DNA of 64,000 nucleotides, from positions 310,001-374,000 of the forward strand of contig MKVF01000018.1 in the NCBI GenBank assembly GCA_001899145.1. Reading direction: 5' to 3'. Positions 1 through 9,421 of this stretch are shown piece after piece; within the stretch, counting starts at the first letter, position 1, and the number at the start of each line of letters is the position of its first letter. This DNA comes from Flavobacteriia bacterium 40-80. Lineage in GTDB: Bacteria; Bacteroidota; Bacteroidia; Flavobacteriales_D; Crocinitomicaceae. Position numbers and translations under genes: made by a program. The notes beneath the pieces are model-generated. The model was given only the letters and a program-made list of their open reading frames with translations, searched no databases and was not told where the DNA came from.

Positions 1-3000
1 AAAGGCCAGAACGGATTTGACGGTAAGGCAAACTGTGCTCCTGCAACTTCGACTTTGAGTTTAGCATTTAATAATGTACGTGCTGTTTTGAATACCAATG
101 GTGTGCTTTTCCGTGATTACCGTAACAACGGTAATGCCGGTTATGAAGTTCCGAAAGTGGATATTGGTATCAAGAGAAAAGCGATCTATGCGGCTGCTTT
201 ATGGATGGGAGGTACAGACGTAAATAAGCAATTGAAGTTGGCAGCAACTACTTTTGGTGAAGGTAATGACTTCTGGACAGGTCCGTTAACAGTTAATCAT
301 GGTACTGGTAATTATGATCCTACTCAACCTGTGGGACATAATGCTGTCCGGGATTATGGAGAGGCATCAATAACACCGGGTCAATGTGCGAAATACGATA
401 AATATTTCTCGATCTCTAAAGCTCAGGTAATTCAGTTTGTTACCTGGTGGGAGGTGAATAATGGCGTTGTACAGCCAGGAGCAGAGCCGGTAGCTGAACC
501 TTCTGCAGAAGCAATGGACAGAATTTTGAACTGGCCGGCACACGGTGATCCGACTTTTGGTCAGGATCATTATCTGGCTCCTTTTTACGACAGACCGGAG
601 CAAGGTTCTACTGTAGGAAACGGAACTTATGACGCTATGGTAGACGGTGACTACCCGTGGTACGATGATATTCTTGGAAGAGATGATATAACTTGTGGTA
701 GCGACCGCCGTATCTCATTATTCGGCGATGAAACTCACTGGTGGATTTTTAATGACAAAGGAAATATCCATACTTCTTCCAGTGGCGATCCTATCGGTAT
801 GGAAATTCGCGCACAGGCATTTGCTTTTACTACATCGGATGAGATCAATAATATGACGTTTTATAACTATGAAATGATTAACCGTGGTACGCAAACGTTG
901 TATAATACTTACTTCGCTCAATATGTGGATCCTGATGTGGGAGGCGGAATGGACGATTATATTGGTTGTGATGTTTCCCGTGGTTTGGGATATGCCTTCA
1001 ATGGTGATAATTACGATGACGATTATCAGGGAAATCCTGGTTATGGGGCTAATCCTCCGGCTATCGGTGTCGATTTCTTTGAAGGTCCTTACCAAGATCC
1101 GGATGGAAGAGATAACTACGGACCACATAAAGATACCACTACCGGACTGGATGTCCCTATGAGCGTTGCTTTGGCACTTGCTGATACAGGTATCGTATAT
1201 AAAGGTTTGGGTATTGGTTATAATGATGGTATCATTGATAACGAGCGTTTTGGTATGAAACGTTTTGCTTACTATATTAACGGGGCTGCTGCCAATAAGT
1301 CGGACCCCTCCACAGCTGCGCAGTTTTATAATTATATGCAGGGTAGATGGAGATATGGAGATCCGATGATCTACGGAGGAGACGGATTTGGAGTTGGTAT
1401 TTCCGCAGATTATATGTTCCCGGGAGATTCTGATCCTCTGAACTGGTCTACAAAAGGAGTTCAGCCTTCATTTGCTGATTGGAGAGAAAACAATACAGAT
1501 GGAAACGGTGGTAGTAACCAGCCAGGAGACCGTCGTTTTGTGCAGGCAGCAGGACCATTTAAATTAAAACCAGGTGCAATTAATAATATTACTGTAGGGG
1601 TTGTTTATGCACGTTCTCTTGATGGTGATTTATTTGCATCTGTAAGAGCATTGAAAGTTGCAGATACGAAGGCTCAGGCATTATTTGATAACTGTTTTGA
1701 GCTTTTGGACCCGCCAAATGCGCCGACACTGACTATTCAGGAGCTGGATAAAGAGTTGGTATTGATGTTATCTAACCCGGTTAACTCTAATAATAAAGGA
1801 GAGAAATATATTCAGGAAGATAAAATCAATATTGTTGATCCGGAAGACGGAGTGACAGTATATGACAAGAACTATCGTTTTGAAGGATACCAGATCTTCC
1901 AGTTAAAAGACGGTTCGGTTTCAATCGCTGATATCTTTGATACGGATAAATCCCGCTTAGTAGCTCAGTGTGACCTTAAAAATGAATATACCCGTTTGAT
2001 TAACCATGAATTGAATGAAGAATTAGGGATCACTATTGGTGAATTAAAAGTTACAGGAGCAAATCAGGGAATTAAACACTCATTTAAAATTACAGAGGAC
2101 CAATTTGCTCAAGGAGTCAGAACGTTGGTAAACCATAAGAAATATTACTATATTGCTGTTGCTTATGCGGTGAATATGTATAAGGAATATGATCAGAATG
2201 ATCCGACCAAGATCGATGGTCAGAAGATGCCGTATATTTCCTCACGTATTAATCCGGACGGAACATCTATTTCTTATGTAGAAGCGATCCCTCATAATCC
2301 GGCACCTGAGAACAATGGTTCTAAAATCAACAGCTCTTATGGAGATATTCCGGAAATAACTGTTATTGATGGCCACGGAAATGGCGGAGGTATTCTGCGT
2401 TTGACTCAAAACTCATTGAATACAATTCTGGCGAACGGATTTATTTCAGAGCCGACTTATCAAAAAGGTTATGGCCCGTTAGACGTAAAAATCATTGACC
2501 CGTTAAATGTTGTCGGAGGTTATTATGAAATTGAATTCAACAAATATAATCTGCCGGCTAATGCTGAAATTTATCTGAGAAACTATTATCAGACGGATAC
2601 GGCTTCCTGGACGATCAGAAGATATGAATCTAAAGGAGGTACCTTAATTGATGAAATTTCATCAGAGCAGACGATTGCTGTAGGAAATGAGCAGATTATT
2701 CCGGAATGGGGGATCTCTGTGAATATTCATCAGAATAAATATTATTTTGATGATGGCTCTACAAGTACATCTATGACACTTGAAATGCAGCGAACTACGG
2801 ATTTGATCTCTTCTACAATGAGTTTTTCCGATTCGACAAAACAATGGTTGACAGGAGTTTTTGATACAGAAGATTATTTCCCTACAAACTGGATTTTGTC
2901 AGGAACTAAAACATTGACTGCTGCTGAGCAAGCCGTAGTAGGGGATCCTGTCTATACTACTCCTAAGTATTATATTGATTTACCTGGAGATAAGAATCAG

Positions 3001-4125
3001 ATGTATGAGAAAGTGCTGGGAGGAATAATCGCGCCACATTGTTTTGTAAATACACAAAATCAGTTTGGTCCTGTAGCTCATCCTTCTCACTTATCAGGAA
3101 TAAGCACATCTCCTACATCAATGTTCAATAATTTACGTCCGAGCAGATTACCTAGCTTCAGATTGGTTATTACTGCTGATAAATCACTTTGGACCAAAGC
3201 TCCTGTATTTGAATTGAGCAGATACGATAATATGAGTATTGGCGGTGCGAAGGCAGGTATGTTGCGTAAATCTCCTAGTGTTGATAAAAACGGACAGTCT
3301 TTAAATGATGGGACTTATGGTATGGGATGGTTCCCGGGATATGCTATTGACCTCGAAACAGGTATGAGATTGAACATCGGTTTTGGTGAGAATTCATTCT
3401 TAGCTGCTGACGGTGGTTCTGATATGATCTGGAATCCTTCTGCAAGAACAAGAGATAACTCCGGAAATCCGGTAATGGGAGGTATGCAGCCGGTTTATAT
3501 CTTTGGTTATAATATTAATGGTTCAGGTTGTCCATACTATACGGAAGGAAATGACTGGATCTATAACCAAATGATGACAAACGTGGGGGCACAGGTGAAG
3601 AAAGTTTACGAATCTCTTGCCTGGGTTTACATGCCGCTTACTGTTGTCGGACAAGGTTATTTAGCTTCTGATGTGACTATTGATATCAATATCAATAAGG
3701 AATATCATGAGTTTACAAGAACCAACAGAAATAATTCTAAGCCATTATTTGGATTCTCATTGGATGGATATGCTCCGGTTATCGGAAGTGACAGAGAGAT
3801 GGCTGATGCATTAGATTTGATTAATGTTGTGCCGAATCCTTATTATGCATATTCTGCTTACGAGACATCCAGACTTGATACAAGAGTTAAGATCATTAAT
3901 TTGCCGGATAAATGTGATGTTAAGATTTACAATGTTAGCGGCAAGTTGATCAGAACGTATAAGAAAGATAGTCCTGTGACTTCAATTGAATGGGATTTAA
4001 AGAACAATAAAGGAATTCCGATTTCAAGTGGAGTATATTTGATTCATGTTGATGTTCCGAACGTAGGTGAAAAAGTCCTTAAGTTCTTTGGAGGTATGCG
4101 TCAGCCGGACATGGAGAATATCTAA
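1..4125 (+). CDS. Large T9SS-type surface protein, 5' end outside window
   Basis: The frame is open from the first base (it reads KGQNGFDGKANC before the TTG at 55), so the true start lies upstream and 55 is not a start. About 1,374 residues are visible. Most of the chain is Gly/Asn/Asp/Tyr-rich with no domain I recognise. The last ~100 residues contain VVPNPYYAYSAYE, then DVKIYNVSGKLIRTY and SSGVYLIHV, which is the layout of a FlgD-like or T9SS type A C-terminal domain, followed by a short tail. It is probably exported and displayed on the cell surface. A PorV/PorQ-type gene follows 25 nt downstream, probably in one operon, which fits a T9SS cargo. The specific role is unknown. Confidence 0.85.
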   Translation, partial: KGQNGFDGKANCAPATSTLSLAFNNVRAVLNTNGVLFRDYRNNGNAGYEVPKVDIGIKRKAIYAAALWMGGTDVNKQLKLAATTFGEGNDFWTGPLTVNHGTGNYDPTQPVGHNAVRDYGEASITPGQCAKYDKYFSISKAQVIQFVTWWEVNNGVVQPGAEPVAEPSAEAMDRILNWPAHGDPTFGQDHYLAPFYDRPEQGSTVGNGTYDAMVDGDYPWYDDILGRDDITCGSDRRISLFGDETHWWIFNDKGNIHTSSSGDPIGMEIRAQAFAFTTSDEINNMTFYNYEMINRGTQTLYNTYFAQYVDPDVGGGMDDYIGCDVSRGLGYAFNGDNYDDDYQGNPGYGANPPAIGVDFFEGPYQDPDGRDNYGPHKDTTTGLDVPMSVALALADTGIVYKGLGIGYNDGIIDNERFGMKRFAYYINGAAANKSDPSTAAQFYNYMQGRWRYGDPMIYGGDGFGVGISADYMFPGDSDPLNWSTKGVQPSFADWRENNTDGNGGSNQPGDRRFVQAAGPFKLKPGAINNITVGVVYARSLDGDLFASVRALKVADTKAQALFDNCFELLDPPNAPTLTIQELDKELVLMLSNPVNSNNKGEKYIQEDKINIVDPEDGVTVYDKNYRFEGYQIFQLKDGSVSIADIFDTDKSRLVAQCDLKNEYTRLINHELNEELGITIGELKVTGANQGIKHSFKITEDQFAQGVRTLVNHKKYYYIAVAYAVNMYKEYDQNDPTKIDGQKMPYISSRINPDGTSISYVEAIPHNPAPENNGSKINSSYGDIPEITVIDGHGNGGGILRLTQNSLNTILANGFISEPTYQKGYGPLDVKIIDPLNVVGGYYEIEFNKYNLPANAEIYLRNYYQTDTASWTIRRYESKGGTLIDEISSEQTIAVGNEQIIPEWGISVNIHQNKYYFDDGSTSTSMTLEMQRTTDLISSTMSFSDSTKQWLTGVFDTEDYFPTNWILSGTKTLTAAEQAVVGDPVYTTPKYYIDLPGDKNQMYEKVLGGIIAPHCFVNTQNQFGPVAHPSHLSGISTSPTSMFNNLRPSRLPSFRLVITADKSLWTKAPVFELSRYDNMSIGGAKAGMLRKSPSVDKNGQSLNDGTYGMGWFPGYAIDLETGMRLNIGFGENSFLAADGGSDMIWNPSARTRDNSGNPVMGGMQPVYIFGYNINGSGCPYYTEGNDWIYNQMMTNVGAQVKKVYESLAWVYMPLTVVGQGYLASDVTIDININKEYHEFTRTNRNNSKPLFGFSLDGYAPVIGSDREMADALDLINVVPNPYYAYSAYETSRLDTRVKIINLPDKCDVKIYNVSGKLIRTYKKDSPVTSIEWDLKNNKGIPISSGVYLIHVDVPNVGEKVLKFFGGMRQPDMENI

Positions 4126-4150
4126 TATTTAATCTTGAAAAGTCTAAAAG

Positions 4151-5281
4151 ATGAAAAGAAAAGAATTCAATATATTAAATTGGTTAGTAATAGGAGCAAC
4201 TGTATTTAGTTGCTCCATACTAAAGGCAGGAAATGAAGACCGTGTCGGCGCCGCTGGGGCTACTCAGTTATTGGTGAATCCGTGGGCAAGAAGTACTGCT
4301 GTCGGTGATGCAAGTGTTTCTTCCATCAACGGAATTGAAGCTACTTTTATTAATATCGCAGGTTTAGCAACAGTTGAAAAAACACAGATCAAGGCTAACT
4401 ATACGAATTGGCTTGGAAATGCAAAAATCAACTATATTTCTGCAGGTATTGCCCAAAAAATAGGTGATGCAGGAGTTATCAGCGTAGGATTGCAGGCGAT
4501 GAACTTTGGTGAGATTATGCGTACTACAGTAGATAACCCTGAAGGAGGTTTAGGTGTTTTTATTCCGAAAGTAAATGTATTTTCATTAGGATATGCGAAA
4601 ATGTTTACACCGAGTATTCACGGTGGTATTCAGATCAAAGTAATTAATGAGAGTATTGCCAATGCTTCATCTACCGGTATTGCGCTTGATGCAGGTGTTC
4701 GTTATCAGACAGGAAAGAATGACCGTTTGAAGATTGGTATTACTTTAAAGAATGTAGGGCCGGCAATGAAATACAAAGGTGATGGATTCCAGACACAGGC
4801 GGTTTATGTGGCTACAGGAGCAACAGGAAGTGTGCAGCAACGTTCTCAGGGATATGAGCTGCCGTCTTTGTTGAGCATGGGAGTTTCTTATGATATTTTC
4901 CTTGGACAAGCAAAAACAAAATCCAGCGCTAAATATGGAGAAGAATCAACAGGTGTTGCTAAGGAAGGTAAAGCACAACATATCCTGACTCCGATGTTTG
5001 CTTTCACAGCGAACTCATTTGGGAACGACCAGCTCAGAGTAGGATTAGATTATGGTTTTACAGCAACTAAAGTAGCTTTCAACCTGAGAGCAGGATATGT
5101 GTATGAGAAAAACATTTTGAATGTTGAGAACAGAACAAATGCTTTGACAGGTCTGACAGCAGGTTTCTCAGTTGATGCGATTACTAAATCCAAATCTGCT
5201 TTAGGTATTGAATATGCGGTAAGGTTATCCAGTCCGTTTGGTGTAATTCACACAGTTGGTTTAGCGATTAGCTTGAAATAA
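4151..5281 (+). CDS. PorV/PorQ family outer-membrane protein
   Basis: 376 residues with an N-terminal hydrophobic signal segment (residues ~10-26, ending near KAG). The opening of the mature part, GAAGATQLLVNPWARSTAVG followed by SSINGIEATFINIAGLA, is characteristic of the PorV/PorQ family of FadL-like beta-barrels. The rest alternates short polar and hydrophobic strands as expected of a barrel. PorV shuttles T9SS cargo to the attachment complex. Many Bacteroidota also carry PorV-like paralogs beside one giant surface protein, and that is the context here. I therefore call it a PorV-like partner of the upstream gene rather than PorV itself. The ATG at 4151 is preceded by no strong Shine-Dalgarno site, as is usual in this phylum. 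Confidence 0.88.
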   Translation: MKRKEFNILNWLVIGATVFSCSILKAGNEDRVGAAGATQLLVNPWARSTAVGDASVSSINGIEATFINIAGLATVEKTQIKANYTNWLGNAKINYISAGIAQKIGDAGVISVGLQAMNFGEIMRTTVDNPEGGLGVFIPKVNVFSLGYAKMFTPSIHGGIQIKVINESIANASSTGIALDAGVRYQTGKNDRLKIGITLKNVGPAMKYKGDGFQTQAVYVATGATGSVQQRSQGYELPSLLSMGVSYDIFLGQAKTKSSAKYGEESTGVAKEGKAQHILTPMFAFTANSFGNDQLRVGLDYGFTATKVAFNLRAGYVYEKNILNVENRTNALTGLTAGFSVDAITKSKSALGIEYAVRLSSPFGVIHTVGLAISLK

Positions 5282-5303
5282 TAAAATAAATTTTATATAT
5301 TTG
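5273..5303 (+). promoter_or_regulatory. Candidate promoter of greA
   Basis: TTG at 5273-5275, a 20-nt spacer and TATATTTG at 5296-5303 match the Bacteroidota pattern TTG-N19..21-TAnnTTTG. The predicted start near 5309 coincides with the first base of the following hairpin. Confidence 0.6.
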
Positions 5304-5308
5304 TATTA

Positions 5309-5341
5309 AACAAGAGGGTCATAAGGCTCTCTTGTTTTTTT
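5309..5341 (+). terminator. Intrinsic terminator between porV-like gene and greA
   Basis: AACAAGAG (5309-5316) pairs perfectly with CTCTTGTT (5329-5336), and a run of seven T follows (5335-5341). It can end the porV-like transcript. It also lies at the very start of the predicted greA transcript, so it may act as a leader attenuator. Confidence 0.75.
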
Positions 5342-5360
5342 GCATAAAAAAGGAATAATT

Positions 5361-5834
5361 ATGGCACAAATTAGTTATTACACAGAAGAGGGATTAAAGA
5401 AATTGAAAGATGAGCTGCACGAAATGAAAACAGTTCAGCGGCCAATGATTTCTAATCAGATCGCGGAGGCAAGAGACAAGGGAGATTTGTCAGAAAATGC
5501 GGAATACGACGCTGCCAAAGAGGCTCAGGGAATCCTTGAAATGAAAATAGCGAAGATGGAAGAAATTATTGCTAATGCCCGTGTTATTGATGATTCTGCG
5601 ATTGATAATTCCAAAGTTTTCATTTTGTCAAAGGTTAAGATTAAAAATATTCAAAACGGGATGATGATGGAATATACCTTAGTTGCCGAGAACGAAGCTG
5701 ATCTGAAAGAAAAGAAAATTTCTGTGGAATCACCTATCGGTAGAGGATTACTTGGTAAGCAGGCCGGTGAAATAGCCGATATTCAGACACCTGCCGGAGT
5801 GGTAAAATTTGAAATCATTGAAATTTCCAGATAA
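5361..5834 (+). CDS. greA: Transcription elongation factor GreA
   Basis: 157 residues from ATG 5361, the usual GreA length. The N-terminal coiled coil carries the family motif RDKGDLSENAEYDAAKEAQG, whose acidic loop enters the RNA polymerase secondary channel to stimulate cleavage of backtracked RNA. The C-terminal FKBP-like domain ends with SPIGRGLLGKQAGE. The frame extends upstream to 5340, but that would place the start inside the terminator T-run, so ATG 5361 is preferred. The HIT gene follows after 2 nt, so the two are probably co-transcribed. Possible attenuation by the leader hairpin is inference. Confidence 0.97.
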   Translation: MAQISYYTEEGLKKLKDELHEMKTVQRPMISNQIAEARDKGDLSENAEYDAAKEAQGILEMKIAKMEEIIANARVIDDSAIDNSKVFILSKVKIKNIQNGMMMEYTLVAENEADLKEKKISVESPIGRGLLGKQAGEIADIQTPAGVVKFEIIEISR

Positions 5835-5836
5835 TT

Positions 5837-6226
5837 ATGGCTTCGCTGTTTACTAAGATTATCAACAGGGAAATTCCGGCACATATAGTAGCTGAGAATG
5901 ATAATTGCCTTGCCTTTCTGGACATTATGCCTTTGACAAAAGGACACGTCCTTATTATTCCGAAAAAAGAAATCGATTATATTTTTGACGTGGATGACCG
6001 GCTGCTGGCTGAGCTGATGTCTTTTTCAAAGCAGGTGGCAGCTAAAATAAAGGTGGCTTTTCCGTGTAAGAAAGTCGGAATTTCAGTTGTTGGTCTGGAA
6101 GTTCCTCATGCGCATATTCATTTAATTCCACTGAATAACATCAGCGATATGGATTTTTCAAAGCCCAAGCTTCAGTTGTCGAATGAGGAGTTAGCGCTGA
6201 TTGCCCGGAAAATTAAAGAAGCATAA
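5837..6226 (+). CDS. HIT family (Hint-like) hydrolase
   Basis: 129 residues, typical for a Hint-type HIT protein. The signature HxHxHxx appears as HAHIHLI (His91, 93, 95), and the middle His is expected to be the nucleophile. The N-terminal half has the family pattern IINREIPAHIV ... CLAFLDIMPLTKGHVLIIPK. Members hydrolyse nucleoside phosphoramidates and similar nucleotidyl compounds in the cytoplasm. The gene starts 2 nt after greA, so it shares that transcript, and a weak terminator follows. Confidence 0.95.
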   Translation: MASLFTKIINREIPAHIVAENDNCLAFLDIMPLTKGHVLIIPKKEIDYIFDVDDRLLAELMSFSKQVAAKIKVAFPCKKVGISVVGLEVPHAHIHLIPLNNISDMDFSKPKLQLSNEELALIARKIKEA

Positions 6227-6245
6227 GTTTATTGTAACAAGCTAT

Positions 6246-6280
6246 AAAGCCATTTGTCTTCCTGATGAGTGGCTTTCTTT
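6246..6280 (+). terminator. Weak terminator after the HIT gene
   Basis: AAAGCCA (6246-6252) pairs with TGGCTTT (6270-6276) across a 17-nt loop, followed by CTTT. The stem spans the GTG at 6269, which argues against using that GTG as a start for the next gene. Confidence 0.45.
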
Positions 6281-6286
6281 GTGTGT

Positions 6287-8170
6287 ATGAGAACAGTTAT
6301 ATTTGGTATATTATTGCTCCTTGTTTCATCCTGCTCGTTGTACCAGGATGAAAACAAGAAAGAGAATTCAATTGTTGTGACAAACCATTCGTATGCGAAT
6401 ACGGATCAGGTTCGCTCGAAACATATCCGGCTGAACCTGCAGGTAGATTTCAGGAACCATATAATTTCCGGCGTTGTCCGCCACGAGATAGAACATTTGA
6501 ATAAATCCGGACATTTTATTCTGGATACAAAAAACCTGACTATTCTTAAAGTAACCAGGGGAGAAGACAATGAAACGGAAGTAGACTATGAGATCGGGAA
6601 CAGCGATTCTATTCTCGGTACTCCTTTGATTATAGACGTTGATAAGAAAGATAAATTTATTAACGTCTATTATAAGACGAGTCCTGACTCAGAAGCTTTA
6701 GGCTGGCTGGATTCCAGTCAGACAATGACGAAACAGCCGTTCTTATATACGCAGGGCGAAGCAATCCTGACCCGTTCCTGGATTCCTGTTCAGGATGTTC
6801 CTTCCAATAAGATCACTTTTGAAGCAAATATTGAGGTTCCTGGAAATTTGATGGCATTGATGGGAGCTGAAAATCCAACGGTAAAAAATGATCTTGGCAA
6901 ATATCAGTTTAAAATGGATCAGCCGATCCCGACTTACCTGATTGCTTTAGTTGTAGGAGATATTTCATATAGAAAGACAGGAAGCAATACAGGTGTTTAT
7001 GCGGAAACACCGTGGATAAATGAAGTCAGTTCTGAATTGTCGGATTTACCGCTAATGATAGAAAAAGCGGAGAAATTATGCGGGAAATATGTCTGGGGGC
7101 GTTACGATGTGATTGTCCTTCCTTATTCATTTCCTTTCGGAGGTATGGAAAATCCACGGCTGACATTTTTAAATCCCACAGTAATTGTGGGCGATAAAAG
7201 TCTGATTTCAGTAATTGCTCATGAACTGGCCCATTCCTGGTCGGGAAATTTAGTAACTAATCACACCTGGGAAGATTTCTGGCTGAATGAAGGATGGACT
7301 GTTTATATTGAGCATCGTATAATGGAAATGCTCCATGACCGGGAATTTTCTGATATGCTTTCCGTCATTGAATGGCATGAGTACATGATGGAAAAAGAGT
7401 ATTACGGAGAGCAGCATAAAGACTATCTGCTTTCGCTGAAAACAGATCTGAAAGGAAAAAATCCTGATGATGGGATGACTTCTGTTCCTTATGTCAGAGG
7501 AGCTTTTCTTTTTAAGACCATAGAAGAAAAGATCGGAAGAGTGAAATTTGACGCTTTTATCCGGAAATATTTTGAAGATTTTCGTTTCAGGACAGTTACT
7601 ACAGAATCGTTCTTAAACTATATCAGGAAAGAAATAAAGAATATTGACAAATTGGTCAAGCTGGATGAATGGATTTATGGAACGGATATTCCGGCAGATA
7701 TGTATCAGGCGGGGACAGAGCGTATGACAGAAATGGAAAAGCTGGCAGTGGCGATTTCGAATGCGAAATACCTGAAGGAGACGTTCGTTACAGATGGAAA
7801 AAAATACCTGTTAAAAAGGAATTCTTTTAATACTCAGGAATGGCTGCACTTACTGAGAAGCATGCCGAGAACGACTTCTCCCAAAATACTGGCTTATCTT
7901 GACCAGCTGATAGATTTTAATTCATGGCACAATGCAGAGATCCAGACAGAATGGTTCTTGCTGGCAATTGATGCGAATTATAAACCCGCTTTTCCTGCAT
8001 TGAAAACATTTTTAGGAAAAGTCGGAAGAAGGAAATATTTACAGCCATTATATGTGAAGCTGACAGAACGCCCGGAAAACAGAAAAATGGCAAAGCTGAT
8101 CTTTGAAGAAAGTAAAAATGTCTATCATAGTGTTGCTGTTTCAACAATTGAAGAAATTTTACAGGAATGA
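6287..8170 (+). CDS. M1 family aminopeptidase (LTA4H-like), lipoprotein
   Basis: 627 residues from ATG 6287. A lipoprotein signal peptide ends with the lipobox LVSSC, so the enzyme is probably periplasmic or outer-membrane anchored. The gluzincin motif HELAH (His312, His316) with the third ligand in NEGW (Glu335) and the substrate-binding loop GGMEN mark an M1 zinc metallopeptidase. The last ~110 residues, with RRKYLQPLY, match the helical C-terminal domain of leukotriene A4 hydrolase-type members. It would trim N-terminal residues from peptides. A GTG six codons upstream is in frame but lies within the preceding hairpin and would spoil the signal peptide. Confidence 0.93.
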   Translation: MRTVIFGILLLLVSSCSLYQDENKKENSIVVTNHSYANTDQVRSKHIRLNLQVDFRNHIISGVVRHEIEHLNKSGHFILDTKNLTILKVTRGEDNETEVDYEIGNSDSILGTPLIIDVDKKDKFINVYYKTSPDSEALGWLDSSQTMTKQPFLYTQGEAILTRSWIPVQDVPSNKITFEANIEVPGNLMALMGAENPTVKNDLGKYQFKMDQPIPTYLIALVVGDISYRKTGSNTGVYAETPWINEVSSELSDLPLMIEKAEKLCGKYVWGRYDVIVLPYSFPFGGMENPRLTFLNPTVIVGDKSLISVIAHELAHSWSGNLVTNHTWEDFWLNEGWTVYIEHRIMEMLHDREFSDMLSVIEWHEYMMEKEYYGEQHKDYLLSLKTDLKGKNPDDGMTSVPYVRGAFLFKTIEEKIGRVKFDAFIRKYFEDFRFRTVTTESFLNYIRKEIKNIDKLVKLDEWIYGTDIPADMYQAGTERMTEMEKLAVAISNAKYLKETFVTDGKKYLLKRNSFNTQEWLHLLRSMPRTTSPKILAYLDQLIDFNSWHNAEIQTEWFLLAIDANYKPAFPALKTFLGKVGRRKYLQPLYVKLTERPENRKMAKLIFEESKNVYHSVAVSTIEEILQE

Positions 8171-8196
8171 ACAGGTTTTATTCTTAAGTTTGAAAT

Positions 8197-9420
8197 ATGA
8201 AAACATTTGTAATCCCTGAATTTTATCGGTCACCCATTATAAGTGAAGTGAAGAAGATAAGAAAGGAAAGTGATCCGCGGAAGAAAGATTTTTCTCCTTC
8301 TGTTCTGGATTTTGGTGATTTACAACTGTTCATTCCAAGGCATTTCGGATTCTGCTATGGTGTTGAAAATGCCATCGAGAAATCATACAGAGCACTGGAT
8401 GAAAATCCCGGAAAAAGGATTTTTTTACTCAGCCAGATGATTCATAACCCTGCGGTGAATGAAGATCTTTTATCCCATGGGATTCGTTTTTTGCAGGATA
8501 CGAACGGAAAACAATTAATTCCCTGGGAAGAGCTTGCTCCGGAAGATATTGTTATTATTCCCGCTTTCGGGACAACGCTTGAAATTAAAGATAAATTGAA
8601 CGATCTCGGTATTGAGCATCAGACCTATAATACAACCTGTCCGTTTGTTGAAAAGGTATGGAATCGTTCCGAAAAGTTAGGAAGTGAGAATTACACGGTG
8701 ATTATTCATGGTAAAGCCAGTCATGAAGAGACGAGAGCAACTTTTTCACACAGCGCTTCCAGTTCGCCGTCATTGATTGTCAAGGATATGAAAGAAACGG
8801 AGTTGCTTAAAAAATTCATTTTAGGCGAACTGCCATTAGAAGAATTCGATTCTTATTTTTCAGGGAAATACTCGGAGGACTTTGATCCGGGGAAACATCT
8901 GGACAAAATAGGAGTGGTGAATCAGACAACGATGCTGGCAACGGAAACGCAGGCGATCGCTGATTTTTTAAAACAAACCATGATCGATAAGTTCGGAAAC
9001 GGACAACTTGCTGATCATTTTGCGGATACAAGAGATACTTTGTGTTACGCAACAAACGATAATCAATCTGCAACACTGGAACTACTGAATTATTCTTTGG
9101 ACGCAGCTTTTGTTATAGGCGGACATAATAGTTCTAATACAACACATCTGGTGGAAATCCTGGAGGAAAAATTCAAGACATTTTTTATCCGGGACGCAAA
9201 TAGTTTGAATGATGATTATTCAGTGGACAGTTTTGATATCTATTCCAAAGAAATACAGAAATCAAGACTGGATTTTTCCAATAAACCATTGAAGATAGCG
9301 GTTACTGCCGGAGCTTCCTGCCCGGATTCGATTGTCGATAGAGTGATTCAAAGAATCATAGAGCTAACCCGTCCGGAAAAATCACTGCAAGAAGCTTTGC
9401 AGATACTAAAGCAGCAATAA
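8197..9420 (+). CDS. ispH: 4-hydroxy-3-methylbut-2-enyl diphosphate reductase (IspH)
   Basis: 407 residues, the long Bacteroidota-type form rather than the ~310-residue enterobacterial one. It catalyses the last MEP-pathway step, giving IPP and DMAPP, with a [4Fe-4S] cluster. The three cluster cysteines are visible: Cys53 in FGFCYGV, Cys148 in TTCPFV and Cys375 in GASCPDS. Other family motifs are SQMIHNP, HGKASHEE and GGHNSSNT. The extra length lies before the first Cys and in the middle (EEFDSYFSGKYSEDF). The RluA-family gene follows after 1 nt, suggesting translational coupling. Confidence 0.96.
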   Translation: MKTFVIPEFYRSPIISEVKKIRKESDPRKKDFSPSVLDFGDLQLFIPRHFGFCYGVENAIEKSYRALDENPGKRIFLLSQMIHNPAVNEDLLSHGIRFLQDTNGKQLIPWEELAPEDIVIIPAFGTTLEIKDKLNDLGIEHQTYNTTCPFVEKVWNRSEKLGSENYTVIIHGKASHEETRATFSHSASSSPSLIVKDMKETELLKKFILGELPLEEFDSYFSGKYSEDFDPGKHLDKIGVVNQTTMLATETQAIADFLKQTMIDKFGNGQLADHFADTRDTLCYATNDNQSATLELLNYSLDAAFVIGGHNSSNTTHLVEILEEKFKTFFIRDANSLNDDYSVDSFDIYSKEIQKSRLDFSNKPLKIAVTAGASCPDSIVDRVIQRIIELTRPEKSLQEALQILKQQ

Positions 9421-9421
9421 A

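Noticed and set aside
718-1128. Antisense open frame within the T9SS surface protein gene
   Set aside because: Composition (many Ile, Arg, Thr) is that of a shadow frame; the plus-strand frame continues with clear coding sense on both sides.
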